NCBI GenBank assembly: GCA_029255685.2
Contig: CM055318.2
Span: forward strand, 13,025,001-13,089,000
DNA: 64,000 bases
Reading direction: 5' to 3'
From: Silene conica
Lineage: Eukaryota > Streptophyta > Magnoliopsida > Caryophyllales > Caryophyllaceae
The notes below the pieces were generated by a model. It had not been told where the DNA came from, did not search any database, and saw only the letters and a program-made list of their open reading frames with translations. Shown here in pieces: positions 1 to 9,651 of the stretch (positions within the stretch are counted from its first letter, which is position 1; the number at the start of each line of letters is the position of its first letter). The translations under genes and the position numbers were made by a program.

Positions 1-534
1 TATTCAGTGTATTTTATTAAGCATTTCGGCCATACAGTTGGTCAAAAGTCAAACCTTTCCTATTTTTTTTTGCAAAGTCTTTCATTCCACAAATTCATTT
101 TTTAAACCGTTATTTTGACATGAAACAAGAAGACAAGATTTTTTCACTATTTTATCGTTAAATGTAATCACAATTCGATCAGTGTTATAACTTATGTGAA
201 CATGGTTTTCGGAAGTAGTTACATTTAGCTGTCAAATAGAAACTCCGTCTTATTATTTCAGACCAAAGAAACACCAACTCCTTCCATTAAGATTTGGTGA
301 GAAGATGTGAGGCATGGTCAAAGGAACTTGATTGACTTTCAGCCCTTTTTTTAAGTTATATATGGATAAAAAAATACAAAAAGTAAAATTAAAATGCACT
401 TGACTAACATTTATAATGATAAATCAAACCATTTTTACTTACTTCAATTCTAAACCTAAAGAAATGTAGGAATTTCAGCCACGGAATATAATAAACCCAA
501 AATTCTCAAGTTTCAAGACGAATGATTTTCTTGA

Positions 535-652
535 TATGTTGAATTTGTTTGATACTCCGCATTATATTATAGAAATTTCTACGATCTTTACTCCTATGCA
601 TTATGTTGAATCTGTTTGATACTCCGCATTACAGAAATTTATACGATCTTTA
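535..652. repeat. Direct repeat, two diverged copies (535-592, 602-652)
   Basis: Two adjacent copies share the core 'gtttgatactccgcatta' followed by 'agaaattt.tacgatcttta'. They differ by a small indel and a few substitutions. They lie in the upstream region of the LRR gene. The rest of 1-738 is AT-rich and shows nothing else I recognise. Confidence 0.75.
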
Positions 653-738
653 TGATGACTTATTGTCTTTTTCCTATAATTAAGTGATTCACACTACATA
701 CTCTATTGCTACAAACGCACTACTTCGTACCTACTAGT

Positions 739-746
739 TATATAAT
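739..746 (+). promoter_or_regulatory. Candidate TATA box of the LRR gene
   Basis: The string TATATAAT lies about 93 bases before the preferred ATG at 839. This spacing is reasonable for a plant TATA box plus a short leader. It is a sequence match only. Confidence 0.45.
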
Positions 747-838
747 ACGGAGTATTGGTTCATAAATAGATAGGTATCATCTTGACTTTGGTAGTATCCT
801 TACTACATTTATTTACCCTCACTATCAATCAATTAATC

Positions 839-2629
839 ATGAAAATATGCAAAAATTCCGTCATTCTTCTTTTCCTATTCATGTCGACAAACACATTGTT
901 CTATCACTGTACCATATTGATGGTAGAATGTTGTCATGCCATAGACAAAGAGGCATTACTCGATTTCAAGCATAGAATCACGACCACCCCATCGAATCTA
1001 CTTCAAACATGGGTCTCAAACACAAACTGCTGCACCCATTGGGACAGTGTGGGTTGTGACGCTGCCACCGGGAGGGTTATAAACATCACAAGGCCTTACG
1101 AACAAGGGACCGAAGATCAATTGTGGGTAGCACCGGCTATGAATGGTACACTCTCCCCTTTCCTAGGCAACCTTACTTATATTCGACTAATTGATCTTAG
1201 CGACCTTACAAATCTACACGGTTCACTCCCACAAGAGTTAGGAAAATTGTCACATTTGACGCATCTTTACCTTAATGGAAATAAGCTAAACGGCTCCATA
1301 CCCTCCTCATTTAGCCGTCTCAAAAAGCTACAAAGCCTTAACCTTGATCAGAACAAACTCTCTGGCATCATACCCGACTCTCTGTTTCATTCCATGAAGT
1401 CGCTCTCTCAAATATTTCTAAGTCAAAATAAAATTAGTGGACGTGTACCTGAATCCATAGGTAAACTCTCTCGATTAGAATATTTATCCCTTTCTGGCAA
1501 CAAACTCACTGGGCGCATTCCTTCTGCCATTGGCCGACTTATATCTCTACAACATATCGATTTGGGTTATAATAAACTAACTGGCAGTTTACCAAATTCC
1601 ATAGGCAAACTTACCAAAATAGAAACCATATACTTTAATGACAATAAAATCAGTGGGAAACTACCTTCAAGTTTAGGGTATCTTCCTAAATTACTTGATC
1701 TAGTCTTGTCTAACAACCACTTCATAGGCCAAATCCCAACTAGTTTTGGCAATTTCAAGAGCCTACAAACCTTAGATATAACGGGAAATCGGGTTGTCGG
1801 TCCTTTGCCTACTCAACTTGCCAAAATAAATACCTTGCTAAATTTAGAACTATCATATAATCCACTGGCATTAGTCACAATCCCGCGATGGATATTCACA
1901 AAGGACTCTCTTAATCGATTAACATTGGCCGGGACTGGGCTTAAAGGGCGGCTGCCACGCCAGTTGTCGTCTTCGCGGGTTAGTTACCTTGATTTGTCAA
2001 GTAATGAGTTCACTGGCAAACTGCCTTCATGGATGGCAAGCATGGGATTGAATACCCTAAACTTGTCGAATAACAACTTCTACTCCTCAATTCCAGTTGA
2101 GTTCAAAAACAATTCTGGTCTTGTATACCTTGATCTTCACAACAACAACTTCTATGGCCCATTGAACAACATTTTTGACAGAGAAGGCGACGCTTACAGA
2201 GTCATCGACGTGTCTAGCAACATGTTCTCAGGGCCACTTGATCGCAACATTGGTAACAAGCCAACCATGGGACCGTTGATAACGTCCTTGATCTTGTCCA
2301 ATAACCCATTAGGAGGACCGATACCAAAGTCTATAGGGAAGTTGACGGGATTGGAAGTGCTAGCAATGGCAGGCAACCGGCTTAATGGGAAAATACCCGA
2401 AGAACTTGGAAATGCAAAGGAATTAAGTAGACTTGTGATATCAGGGAACGAGTTGAGTGGAAGTATTCCGAAAAAAGTGTTGAATTTGAAGAAGTTGAAA
2501 GTGTTTGATGTGTCAAGGAATGGACTAAGCGGGAAGATTCCTGATCATAGATCAAATATTCCTGCTTCTGCATTTTTTGGTAATCCTGGACTTTGCGGTC
2601 TTCCCCTCCCTCCTTGTAAACATACATAG
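839..2629 (+). CDS. Secreted leucine-rich repeat protein (DRT100/PGIP-like or receptor-like without membrane anchor)
   Basis: An uninterrupted 596-codon frame. It can be extended upstream to a TTG at 782, but the first ATG is at 839 and begins a hydrophobic signal-peptide-like stretch (MKICKNSVILLFLFM), so I choose that start. An LRR N-terminal cap with paired cysteines follows (about residues 35-75, 'CCTHWDSVGC'). Roughly 18-20 plant-type LRRs of about 24 residues carry the L-xx-L-xL-xx-N-xL-xG-x-IP pattern. The C-terminal cap ends 'NPGLCGLPLPPCKHT'. No transmembrane helix or kinase follows, so a cell-wall or apoplastic protein is predicted, perhaps an inhibitor or pattern-recognition partner. 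The closest architecture I know is the DRT100/PGIP-like and At1g33600-type LRR family. The ligand is unknown. No intron is needed. Confidence 0.88.
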   Translation: MKICKNSVILLFLFMSTNTLFYHCTILMVECCHAIDKEALLDFKHRITTTPSNLLQTWVSNTNCCTHWDSVGCDAATGRVINITRPYEQGTEDQLWVAPAMNGTLSPFLGNLTYIRLIDLSDLTNLHGSLPQELGKLSHLTHLYLNGNKLNGSIPSSFSRLKKLQSLNLDQNKLSGIIPDSLFHSMKSLSQIFLSQNKISGRVPESIGKLSRLEYLSLSGNKLTGRIPSAIGRLISLQHIDLGYNKLTGSLPNSIGKLTKIETIYFNDNKISGKLPSSLGYLPKLLDLVLSNNHFIGQIPTSFGNFKSLQTLDITGNRVVGPLPTQLAKINTLLNLELSYNPLALVTIPRWIFTKDSLNRLTLAGTGLKGRLPRQLSSSRVSYLDLSSNEFTGKLPSWMASMGLNTLNLSNNNFYSSIPVEFKNNSGLVYLDLHNNNFYGPLNNIFDREGDAYRVIDVSSNMFSGPLDRNIGNKPTMGPLITSLILSNNPLGGPIPKSIGKLTGLEVLAMAGNRLNGKIPEELGNAKELSRLVISGNELSGSIPKKVLNLKKLKVFDVSRNGLSGKIPDHRSNIPASAFFGNPGLCGLPLPPCKHT

Positions 2630-3081
2630 TAGTCCAAGGTCTCAAAATATATATGGCTAAATGCCTAAAATGTAGTCCAACTTCCCTCTCGGTATAACGT
2701 TTAGGCCACAGTAATTTACTTCACTCGAAGTAGCTCTACTATTAATGAAGATGTTTGCCGTTTCGAGTATTTGTTTACTGTTGTTTTTTACATGAAGATC
2801 AAGAAAAGAGAAGTGAACCATTTGTAGTTATACTTAGATGACAAATGAACAACAGTTTGATCGGGATCAAATTACTTATAAAAACATTCTTGATATACAA
2901 AGACAAATAAATAAATAAGACACCCAACGGTTGTGCATTTTCTGATCCGGATCAGTCAATTTGATCGGACTGAAATCCTCAAAAACATGGAGTAAAAATA
3001 AATGATTTATTCATTGATCAAAAGTTTATTGAATCAGCGAAATTGAACAAATTTACACTAAATCTGGGAAATAAAAAGTTC
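2630..3081. other. Intergenic, 3' flank of LRR gene
   Basis: AT-rich DNA that probably includes the 3' UTR of the LRR gene. I see no further gene or recognisable repeat. Confidence 0.5.
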
Positions 3082-3088
3082 AAAAAAA
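3082..3088 (-). terminator. RNA polymerase III terminator of tRNA-Glu
   Basis: Seven A on the + strand form a T7 run on the coding (-) strand, directly after the discriminator base of the tRNA. This is the expected Pol III stop signal. Confidence 0.85.
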
Positions 3089-3161
3089 TTCCGTTGCCGG
3101 GACTTGAACCCGGGTCTCTCGGGTGAGAGCCGAGTATCCTGACCAACTAGACTACAACGGA
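3089..3161 (-). tRNA. tRNA-Glu (anticodon CTC)
   Basis: A 73-nt cloverleaf on the minus strand. The 7-bp acceptor stem is TCCGTTG/CAACGGA with discriminator A. The D arm is GTCTAGTTGGTCAGGAT (an A-box match). The anticodon stem CTCGG/CCGAG encloses loop CTCTCAC, so the anticodon is CTC. The T arm contains GGTTCAAGTCC, a B box of the usual form. No intron and no encoded CCA, as in nuclear genes. It decodes GAG. It stands alone between the LRR gene and the DUF3353 pseudogene. Confidence 0.96.
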
Positions 3162-3720
3162 TTGTTGATTAAACAGAAGCTAAAAATCTAATACTCATTT
3201 CCGTAACATTGTCTTCTAGCTCTATACCTCTAATCCTCTATCTGTTGCATAGTTGCGCGCAGTTGAACGGACCAAAACCACTAGAAAATTCGTAATATCA
3301 TATTATCAGATTAATTATCCCTTTTTTATTGCTGGGGAATGATAACGTAAAAGGGTCAAATATTTGTGGCACTCGTATTGGAAGATTATTAATTAATCGG
3401 TTCATCTAACTCAAGTATGAAAACGAGTGCGATATTCCAATTTCCGAGTGACGTTATGATTTGGTATAAGTTATGAACACCCTTATTCGATTAAATTAAA
3501 TCCTTATTTAATTAGTTGGGTCGTGCATTTTCAGCCCCTGTAATTAGCCCTTGTTATTTATTTTAGTGCGTAAATCTTGATTTTCTCGGAAGTGGCGGCT
3601 GAATAAAGGATGTTTTGTAGTTGACCATCACTTGTTCGATGAAATGTCGCAGTGAAGAATTGCTCATGCTATGTAATACAGTATATGATATACTACTTCC
3701 TACACAAATTTTCATTACAG
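3162..3720. other. Intergenic, nothing recognised
   Basis: AT-rich spacer. No coding frame, RNA gene or clear repeat was seen. The region upstream of the tRNA could hold its flanking promoter elements, but none is obvious. Confidence 0.4.
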
Positions 3721-3828
3721 ACGGTAATATCCGTCACTTTGAAGAGACCTCTCACAAGGATTGCAATTGGAAGAGCAAGTAAGGAAAGGCTTGTGAGAGG
3801 TCTCTTTGGAGCGACGGATATTATCCAT
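3721..3828. repeat. Inverted repeat, foldback MITE-like
   Basis: The left arm (3721-3758) and the reverse complement of the right arm (about 3790-3828) share 'GGxAATATCCGTC' and the string 'AAGAGACCTCTCACAAG'. The loop is about 30 bases. The termini contain the 'ACGGATATTATCC' motif found in several short repeats elsewhere in this window (5985-6155, 9117-9290, 37344-37490). It is probably a non-autonomous DNA transposon; no target duplication was fixed. Confidence 0.6.
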
Positions 3829-3976
3829 CACAAGCAAGACAAGTTGTACTCCGTAAATTTGGTAACAGTTCAGGACTGAATTCTGAAAAATAATTTATAT
3901 TAAGTGGTGATGTAACAGGTCTCGTATTAGGATAGTTTCCAGGTTTGTCATTTGACAGGCATTGTAATTCAGAAGT

Positions 3977-5463
3977 ATGCATATTACTGGGATAGCTAGT
4001 TCGTTCTCTGCTTATAGTTATTCACTTGCTTTTTCGCCGACCAACATAGTCACATTGGCGAGTTTCTGCGTCTTCTCTTGCTATTCATATGATTGCAAAG
4101 GTAAAATAATGCCATGGAGACATGGAGTATTGTTTAAATGTGTGAGTTTTTGCAGCAGCTACTTTGCTTTAAAAGCAAGCGAACCGTATCAAAGAAGGAC
4201 TAAGTTGATCGTTCGTGCTACGCATGCTTCATTTGGTGATGCTGTGAACAACCAATTTGGTAATGTCAGCTCCCTGAACTTTTTGTGGTCGATGGTTATC
4301 TTGTGACGAACGTTTCCTGTAATTTGCTAACATAACATTAATTTGTGTGCAATAACTGATAAAATTATTTTATATAGACGTCTTTCGAAGGATAAACATT
4401 AAAGATCCGTACAAAAGACTTGGTATTAGCAGTGAAGACTCAGAGGAGGAAATTCAAGCTGGAAGGAACTTTCTGTTACAAAAATAAGGTTTTCACAATG
4501 TCACCAACCAAATGTTGATGCCATTGAAGCAGCTCATAAAACAATAATTATGCTTCAGTTTCATGAAAGGAGGCGGCCAAAACTTCGAATTAAAGAACAA
4601 AGTAAGAGACGTGACAGAGTCTTGTTATGTGCAGGCAGTCATTAGCACATTCCGGACTCCTGCAGACACCAAATTCATTCTTAATACATCGATGGCAGTC
4701 TCAGTGATTGGTTTCTTAACTGCCCTCTTTTCAACCAAAGAAGGCCCCATCCTTCAAGTTGCTATTTTTCATACATAGCAGGCTAAGGAGCAAACTGCGC
4801 GCTTTCCTCTATATATTGGGTATGTGATCAACTTCTGTTTCATTCTTTGAAATATGGGTATGTGATCAGCATGTGAAAACTTAATGCGCTTATCTCATCC
4901 AGTGTCTAACTTACCGAGTTTGAATCAGCGCTGTCTCGTTGAAAAGCTTCTATACATTTGACCTCTCCTTGTCTGTTATTGAGTTTGTAGACCGCACACA
5001 TCCTTCAAACATAAAAGAATTGATGATGAACTGAACTTGGAACATCATAGTCATATTCCCTCATATTTCCACTTCAAAGGAAGCCAGAGACTCATCATTC
5101 ATTGATTTAAATTTTAAAGTAATAAAGCTAAATTTCTCAGTAATGGCTTCCTTTCCTTTTACCATGTAATGTCAGTCATTCGATGTCACCCAGAAACATC
5201 ATTGCGCAATTAACACATTGTTAGTCCGCTGTTTGCGGGAGGCCTTGAGACATCGTGATTGTTTAACAACTCTTGAAATATGCTTCTCATGGTGCAGGGC
5301 TGGAGCCTTAATTTTCTCATGGCTCTTAGGTAACTTTCTGATGGAATCGATATTCCTTCAATACCATTGCTAAAAGGGTTCAGAAGTTTCGAAGTTATGC
5401 CTCTTCTGCTCTATCCAACGGAGCACGCCTTCCTGCTTCTCATTTTCCTTGCAGCACTGAAGG
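3977..5463 (+). pseudogene. Decayed DUF3353 / CPP1-like (J-like, plastid membrane) protein gene
   Basis: Exon pieces resemble the plant DUF3353 family (CPP1/CDF1 and relatives, chloroplast J-like chaperone proteins with C-terminal membrane helices). Exon 1 (3977-4259) encodes a Ser-rich, transit-peptide-like N-terminus. A GT at 4260 and an AG ending at 4377 join it in frame to '[18 protein letters not shown]', the J-like motif. Then 'QK' is followed by a stop near 4486. The next conserved piece ('VDAIEAAHKTIIM.FHERRRPK') is in another frame, and the membrane part ('GFLTALFSTKEGPILQV') is in a third. A second intron (4820-5297) leads to 'AGALIFSWLLGNFLM' (from about 5299). At least two frameshifts plus stops indicate a pseudogene. 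The family assignment is from remembered motifs. Confidence 0.7.
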
Positions 5464-5984
5464 TATTTGTCAAACAAGTAAATATTATTCATTTCTCTGT
5501 TTACATGTTCGATACAGTTAGTACTATTTTCTTGTGACCCTCAGTTGCACACAAAATGCATTGAAATCCAAACATGGGTTCAGGTTTACGTTTAGTCGAG
5601 TTATGCTGAGTTAGGAACTTAGTATCATCCCTAGGGCCGAGATAAGTTCATGTCGGGTTATTGTCAAATAGGGTGGATTGGATCAAAAGTTCGATATAGA
5701 AACAAAATGTATGACTAAAAATATGACAATTGATGCAAAACCTTAACAATATACACACACAAGCACTTAAATTCTTGACTAAAAGTGTGACAATTGATGA
5801 AAAACTTTAAACAAAAGATGTCAAATAGAGTGTTTTGGAAGAGAGCAACTTTAATTTAGAATATGAGAAATACTACCTAACAAGCAAAGCAACCATAAAT
5901 TGGTTGCATCCCAAAAGGGTCAGTCCATTGGTGTGAATTGTTAGATGTTAATAAAGTCTATCTACATAATACATACCAAAGTCT
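5464..5984. other. Intergenic, nothing recognised
   Basis: AT-rich. A short repeated phrase ('gactaaaa.tgtgacaattgatg.aaaac') occurs near 5711 and 5778. No gene was seen. Confidence 0.4.
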
Positions 5985-6155
5985 TGCTTGTGACGGATGA
6001 TATCCGTTACATGCTGAAGACGGATACTTTAGTCTCACAAAAATGCAAGTGGACATGTAAGTGACGGATAGTACCCGTTCAGCTTGTGACGGATAGTGCC
6101 CGTCTTCAACTTGTGACGGATAGTGTCCGTCTTCAATGAGAATTTGTGAATACAT
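5985..6155. repeat. MITE-like repeat with tandem 'cttgtgacggatagtgcccgt' motif
   Basis: Three successive copies of 'tgacggatag(t)acccgt/gtgcccgt/gtgtccgt' occur between 6061 and 6138. They are preceded by 'tgacggatgatatccgtta', and the block ends in 'caatgagaatttgtga'. It belongs with the ACGGATAT/ATATCCGT repeat family seen elsewhere in the window. Confidence 0.55.
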
Positions 6156-6390
6156 AGTGGACTGATGTGGATCATAGTGGACCCAACTTTTATAATCAGA
6201 TAACAACTATTGAAATTCTGTTAGTTTTGTGTTTGAATTTTGACATAAATTCAAAGAGGATGGATGCGTAATGCATTTAACTAAAATATAAAGTATTAAA
6301 GTTAAAAGAGTGAAGTGATTGCAGATTCAGTATCAATCAATTTTGTAGCCCTTTACTTTTCAATATTAACCCTATGGATTAACACTAGAT

Positions 6391-6517
6391 CTCATTTCAG
6401 ACGGCCTATTCTGTCTAAAAGTTTTAGATGGACATTATGGGATCATATTTGACCATAAAAAATGGTCGCATAATACTCGTCTGACACCTCCAGACGGGAT
6501 AGGCCGCCTGAAATGAG
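6391..6517. mobile_element. Small MITE with 26-bp terminal inverted repeats
   Basis: The left end CTCATTTCAGACGGCC (6391-6416) and the reverse complement of the right end CTCATTTCAGGCGGCC (6492-6517) match over about 26 bases. The total length is 127 bp, too short for any gene. The superfamily was not determined; no clear target duplication was seen. Confidence 0.7.
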
Positions 6518-6628
6518 AATTTGTAATTAATAAAAAAAAAAACTGCAAGAATTAACATAAGAAGCACTTTTATTGTCCAAGTTGTGGAGTAGTTTATTTT
6601 ATTTGTAGATGTGTGAGTGATTTTTTTA

Positions 6629-7293
6629 GGGACGTGCTAAATCCCGCACATCATTTTACTCAATCCTACACAATTTTACCCCCTTATTTCGAAACTACCC
6701 TTGTCATTTCTCATCCCTACCAAAAGTGAAATAAGAGAGAAACAAAAGAATAAAAACCCAGAAAATTAATCCGTTCCACCGGCACTTCCCCGCTCCGGCA
6801 TCCTCCCCCACCCTCCAGCGCTGGCGACAACCCCTCTACCCTCCAGCGCCCGCGACAATCCCTCCACATACCCATCCCCGTGTCGACCCATGCGCATGTG
6901 ACACTACCATTTGACACCCTCCCTACAAAAGACGTCTGTGACACAACCAATCGACTCCGGCATCGCCAAATGGTTTGGGCTGAAAATTTGGTCGGCTTAA
7001 TTAATCAAAGAAGCGGGTTACAAGCAACGGTTGATCGACGATGACGGCAACGATATAAGATCAGATCGAGAACAGTATAACGAGAATGAAAAGGGACAGT
7101 GCTAGGCCGACATTGGGGTTGGGAATGGAATGGAGTTGACGGTGGGGTAACAAAAGAGGGAGGTTGGGGCGGCTGGGAATGGAATGATAGGGTTGGGAAT
7201 TTTTTTTTCTTTTTTTAATAGAGGGTAATGTTGGAAAAATAGGGTAAAATGTGTTGGATCAAGTAAAATGACGTGTTGGATTTAGCAATTACG
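6629..7293. mobile_element. Mutator-like non-autonomous element carrying GC-rich DNA
   Basis: The long ends are inverted repeats. The left (from 6629) has 'GTGCTAAATCCCGCACATC' then 'TTTTACCC'. The reverse complement of the right (ending 7293) has 'TTGCTAAATCCAACACGTC' then 'TTTTACCC', about 50-70 bp in all. An 8-base TTTTTTTA flanks both sides (6621-6628, 7294-7301) and is a possible target duplication, though low in complexity. The interior (about 6770-6960) is markedly GC-rich in an AT-rich neighbourhood, like captured gene DNA. No transposase is encoded. Confidence 0.65.
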
Positions 7294-7315
7294 TTTTTTT
7301 ATGCTTTCCTATTAA

Positions 7316-7640
7316 GAGCAACTCCAATGGTTGCATTTAAGGACCTGCTTGCAATTATTGTAAATATTCAAGCGGTAGGTTCACCATTGGAGTGTTGAAA
7401 TACAACCCTGCTTATAAGCATGTGTAGCTTTGTTAAGCTACATGCTTGAAAAAAATTAGAAATTAAAAAACAATAAGATAAAATTATATTTATAATATTT
7501 ATTTGTTATGTGGGCCCTTTTAAGCTAGATTTCTTGTAGTTTACCATTAGAGGACATTGTAACTTAAAAATATTGTTGCTTAAAAAATCAATGTGGCAAG
7601 GCAAGCTACAAGCCCTTATTGCTTGCCATTGGAGTTGCTC
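7316..7640. mobile_element. Tourist-like (PIF/Harbinger) MITE
   Basis: Terminal inverted repeats GAGCAACTCCAATGG at the left and CCATTGGAGTTGCTC at the right, flanked by a TAA duplication (7313-7315, 7641-7643). The length is 325 bp with no coding capacity. The TAA duplication and short TIR fit PIF/Harbinger-derived MITEs. Confidence 0.82.
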
Positions 7641-7804
7641 TAAGTGTGCTTTTATCTTTTTACATTATCAAATACTCCCTAACTCCTACAAACACACGGG
7701 CAGCTGGGCAAGTAGACACCATCCTCATACAAAGAATCAAGTTAACTAGGTCATGAACTCTTAACCTATTTTATTATTGAAGGTTTTTTTCACTTTCCCA
7801 ATCA

Positions 7805-8397
7805 CTAGTTTTACGCCCGTGCAAAAAATGCACGGGTTTAATTTTATTAAATTGAAAATCAATAAAGAAGGTGAATAAATTAAAAAAAAATTGTATGATT
7901 TTAATATTATTTTAATATTATATATGTATTTTTAATATTTATTGGGCTCGTTTAATTTGATATAAAGTATGTGTTCAAAATATAATACCTTTAGAAAAAT
8001 TTGCTATCGGTTTTTCAACTCTATTTATATAAATTTTTTATTTTGTTGTTTATCTTTGTTGTAGAGGTAAATATGTAATTAAAAAAATGGTAATTATACA
8101 ATGAATAATACTCGTTATACGATGAACAATAGTAACATTATCTCAGTGCATTCTCTCGGCTATTTACTTGTTCGTTTTTAAAAAATAAGAGTTAATTAAA
8201 TTTAATGATTTTTAAAAGTTAATTAATTTTAATAATTTTACAATTTATTGAATTAAGAAAGTAAAGAATTATTTAATTAATAGAAAAATGGAAGGAAGAA
8301 AGAGGGTAATTAATTAGTTTGAGATTATGGGGGGGCCTACCTTAATATTAATCAATTTTTTTTTTTATGAAATTCTACTCCTTTTATAATATAGGGA
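7805..8397 (-). mobile_element. Non-autonomous Helitron
   Basis: Read on the minus strand, it starts TCCCTATATTATAAAAGG (8397) and ends with a hairpin CCCGTGCA-loop-TGCACGGG (7816-7836) followed by ..CTAG (7805) next to T. A 5' TC, a 3' hairpin, a CTRR end and A|T insertion are the Helitron signature. Three related 3' ends occur in this window. There is no Rep/helicase coding. Confidence 0.75.
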
Positions 8398-9116
8398 TTT
8401 CATTCAAGTAATTTTTACTTCTTCCCCCATTGCGTCATCTTAATTATATGCTTACACTTTGATTAACTTGACCCGCCCTATTCATGACCTCCCTGACTAA
8501 TCTTGAATGACAATGATCTTATATAGAAGAAAAAAAACTTTATAGATTAGTTTCATATCTTAAATTTTTGCCCAAGTCAATCATATAGAATTCATTGGAA
8601 AAAAATGATTATACATTCGACAAAAATGAGGTCAAACAAGGTTCAAACGCGGACAATATTTCATCATACTCCCGTAGTCACATCACGTATAGTCACACAC
8701 TCACAATCTCACATGATAGTATGAGACCAATAAATTGGTTAATTTTGTTACCAACATTTTGTGTCCATCTAATTTTGATGTGATTTGGAAATTACTAGTC
8801 CAAATGTATGAAATGAGTTTTACCCACTTTAGAAAGCCAATGTGCAATAGTTACTTTTTTAGTAAAAGAAAATTATTTGAGTATTGAGAAAAGGAGACGT
8901 CAAATTAGCAGTAAGAATTTGACTTGTTTCGACTTTATTGTCAAAGTATAAAGGTTAGAATTCGCACAAGAAAAAGGTAATGGAGAATAAAACAGTGAAA
9001 CAAATGTTTGAAAGAGAAAGACAAATAAGGGTGAGTAATATCCAGCCATATATCCACGTAATTTCTGCACTAATTTAAGAAACAAACCTCTAAATATTAA
9101 GCACAAATTCACATTT
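8398..9116. other. Intergenic, nothing recognised
   Basis: AT-rich spacer with short uninformative frames only. Confidence 0.4.
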
Positions 9117-9290
9117 TAGTCGGAAGTATCCGTTTTAAATTTAAAACGGGTTAAATAATATAGGTGGAACCGTGGATATTCCCTAGACTTTCTTATTTTT
9201 GTCTTATTCATATAGGTGGAACCGTAGATATAACTTGATCCGTCTTACCCTAAGACGGATATATCCGTCATATCCGTTTTAAGTAAGACC
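9117..9290. repeat. Degenerate MITE with AAGACGGATATATCCGT motif
   Basis: The left part has 'cggaagtatccgttttaaatt' and the right part 'aagacggatatatccgtc' and 'ccgttttaagta'. Inside, 'taggtggaaccgt.gatat' is repeated (9161, 9214). It looks like a degenerate member of the ACGGATAT family. Confidence 0.4.
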
Positions 9291-9487
9291 TATTGTTAAA
9301 ATATTAAGTTGGTTGTTATTTGTTTTCTGAGATTAGATCACTGATCCACAGACCACAAATATGAGGACAAATTCTGGTGGGCCCTCATCCCAAAAATTGC
9401 TCAACCAGGTGTGTGGGATTTGTTATATGGTTCCTTCATGGTTGTCGGAACAGTTTTTCACATCGATTTATCCTCTAAAATTATTTA

Positions 9488-9651
9488 TACCCTATTTTCT
9501 TAAAAAATTAAATAAGCGTTTTAAAAAAGCTGGAGACTACACGTCGCTCGAAAGTTTTAGTGATTGATACCCTATTTTCTTAAAAAATTAAATAAGTGTT
9601 TTAAAAAAGCTGGAGACTACCACGTCGCTCGAAAGTTTTTAGTGATTGAAG
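9488..9651. repeat. Tandem duplication, 80-bp unit x2
   Basis: Units 9488-9567 and 9568-9651 are nearly identical. Both run from 'taccctattttcttaaaaaa' through 'gctggagactac.acgtcgc' to 'tagtgattga'. The motif 'ggagactaccacgtcgctcg' recurs near 10046, 19534 and 43832. Confidence 0.85.

Noticed and set aside
782..838. N-terminal extension of the LRR protein to 782
   Set aside because: Position 782 is TTG; the first ATG (839) starts directly with a signal-peptide-like sequence.
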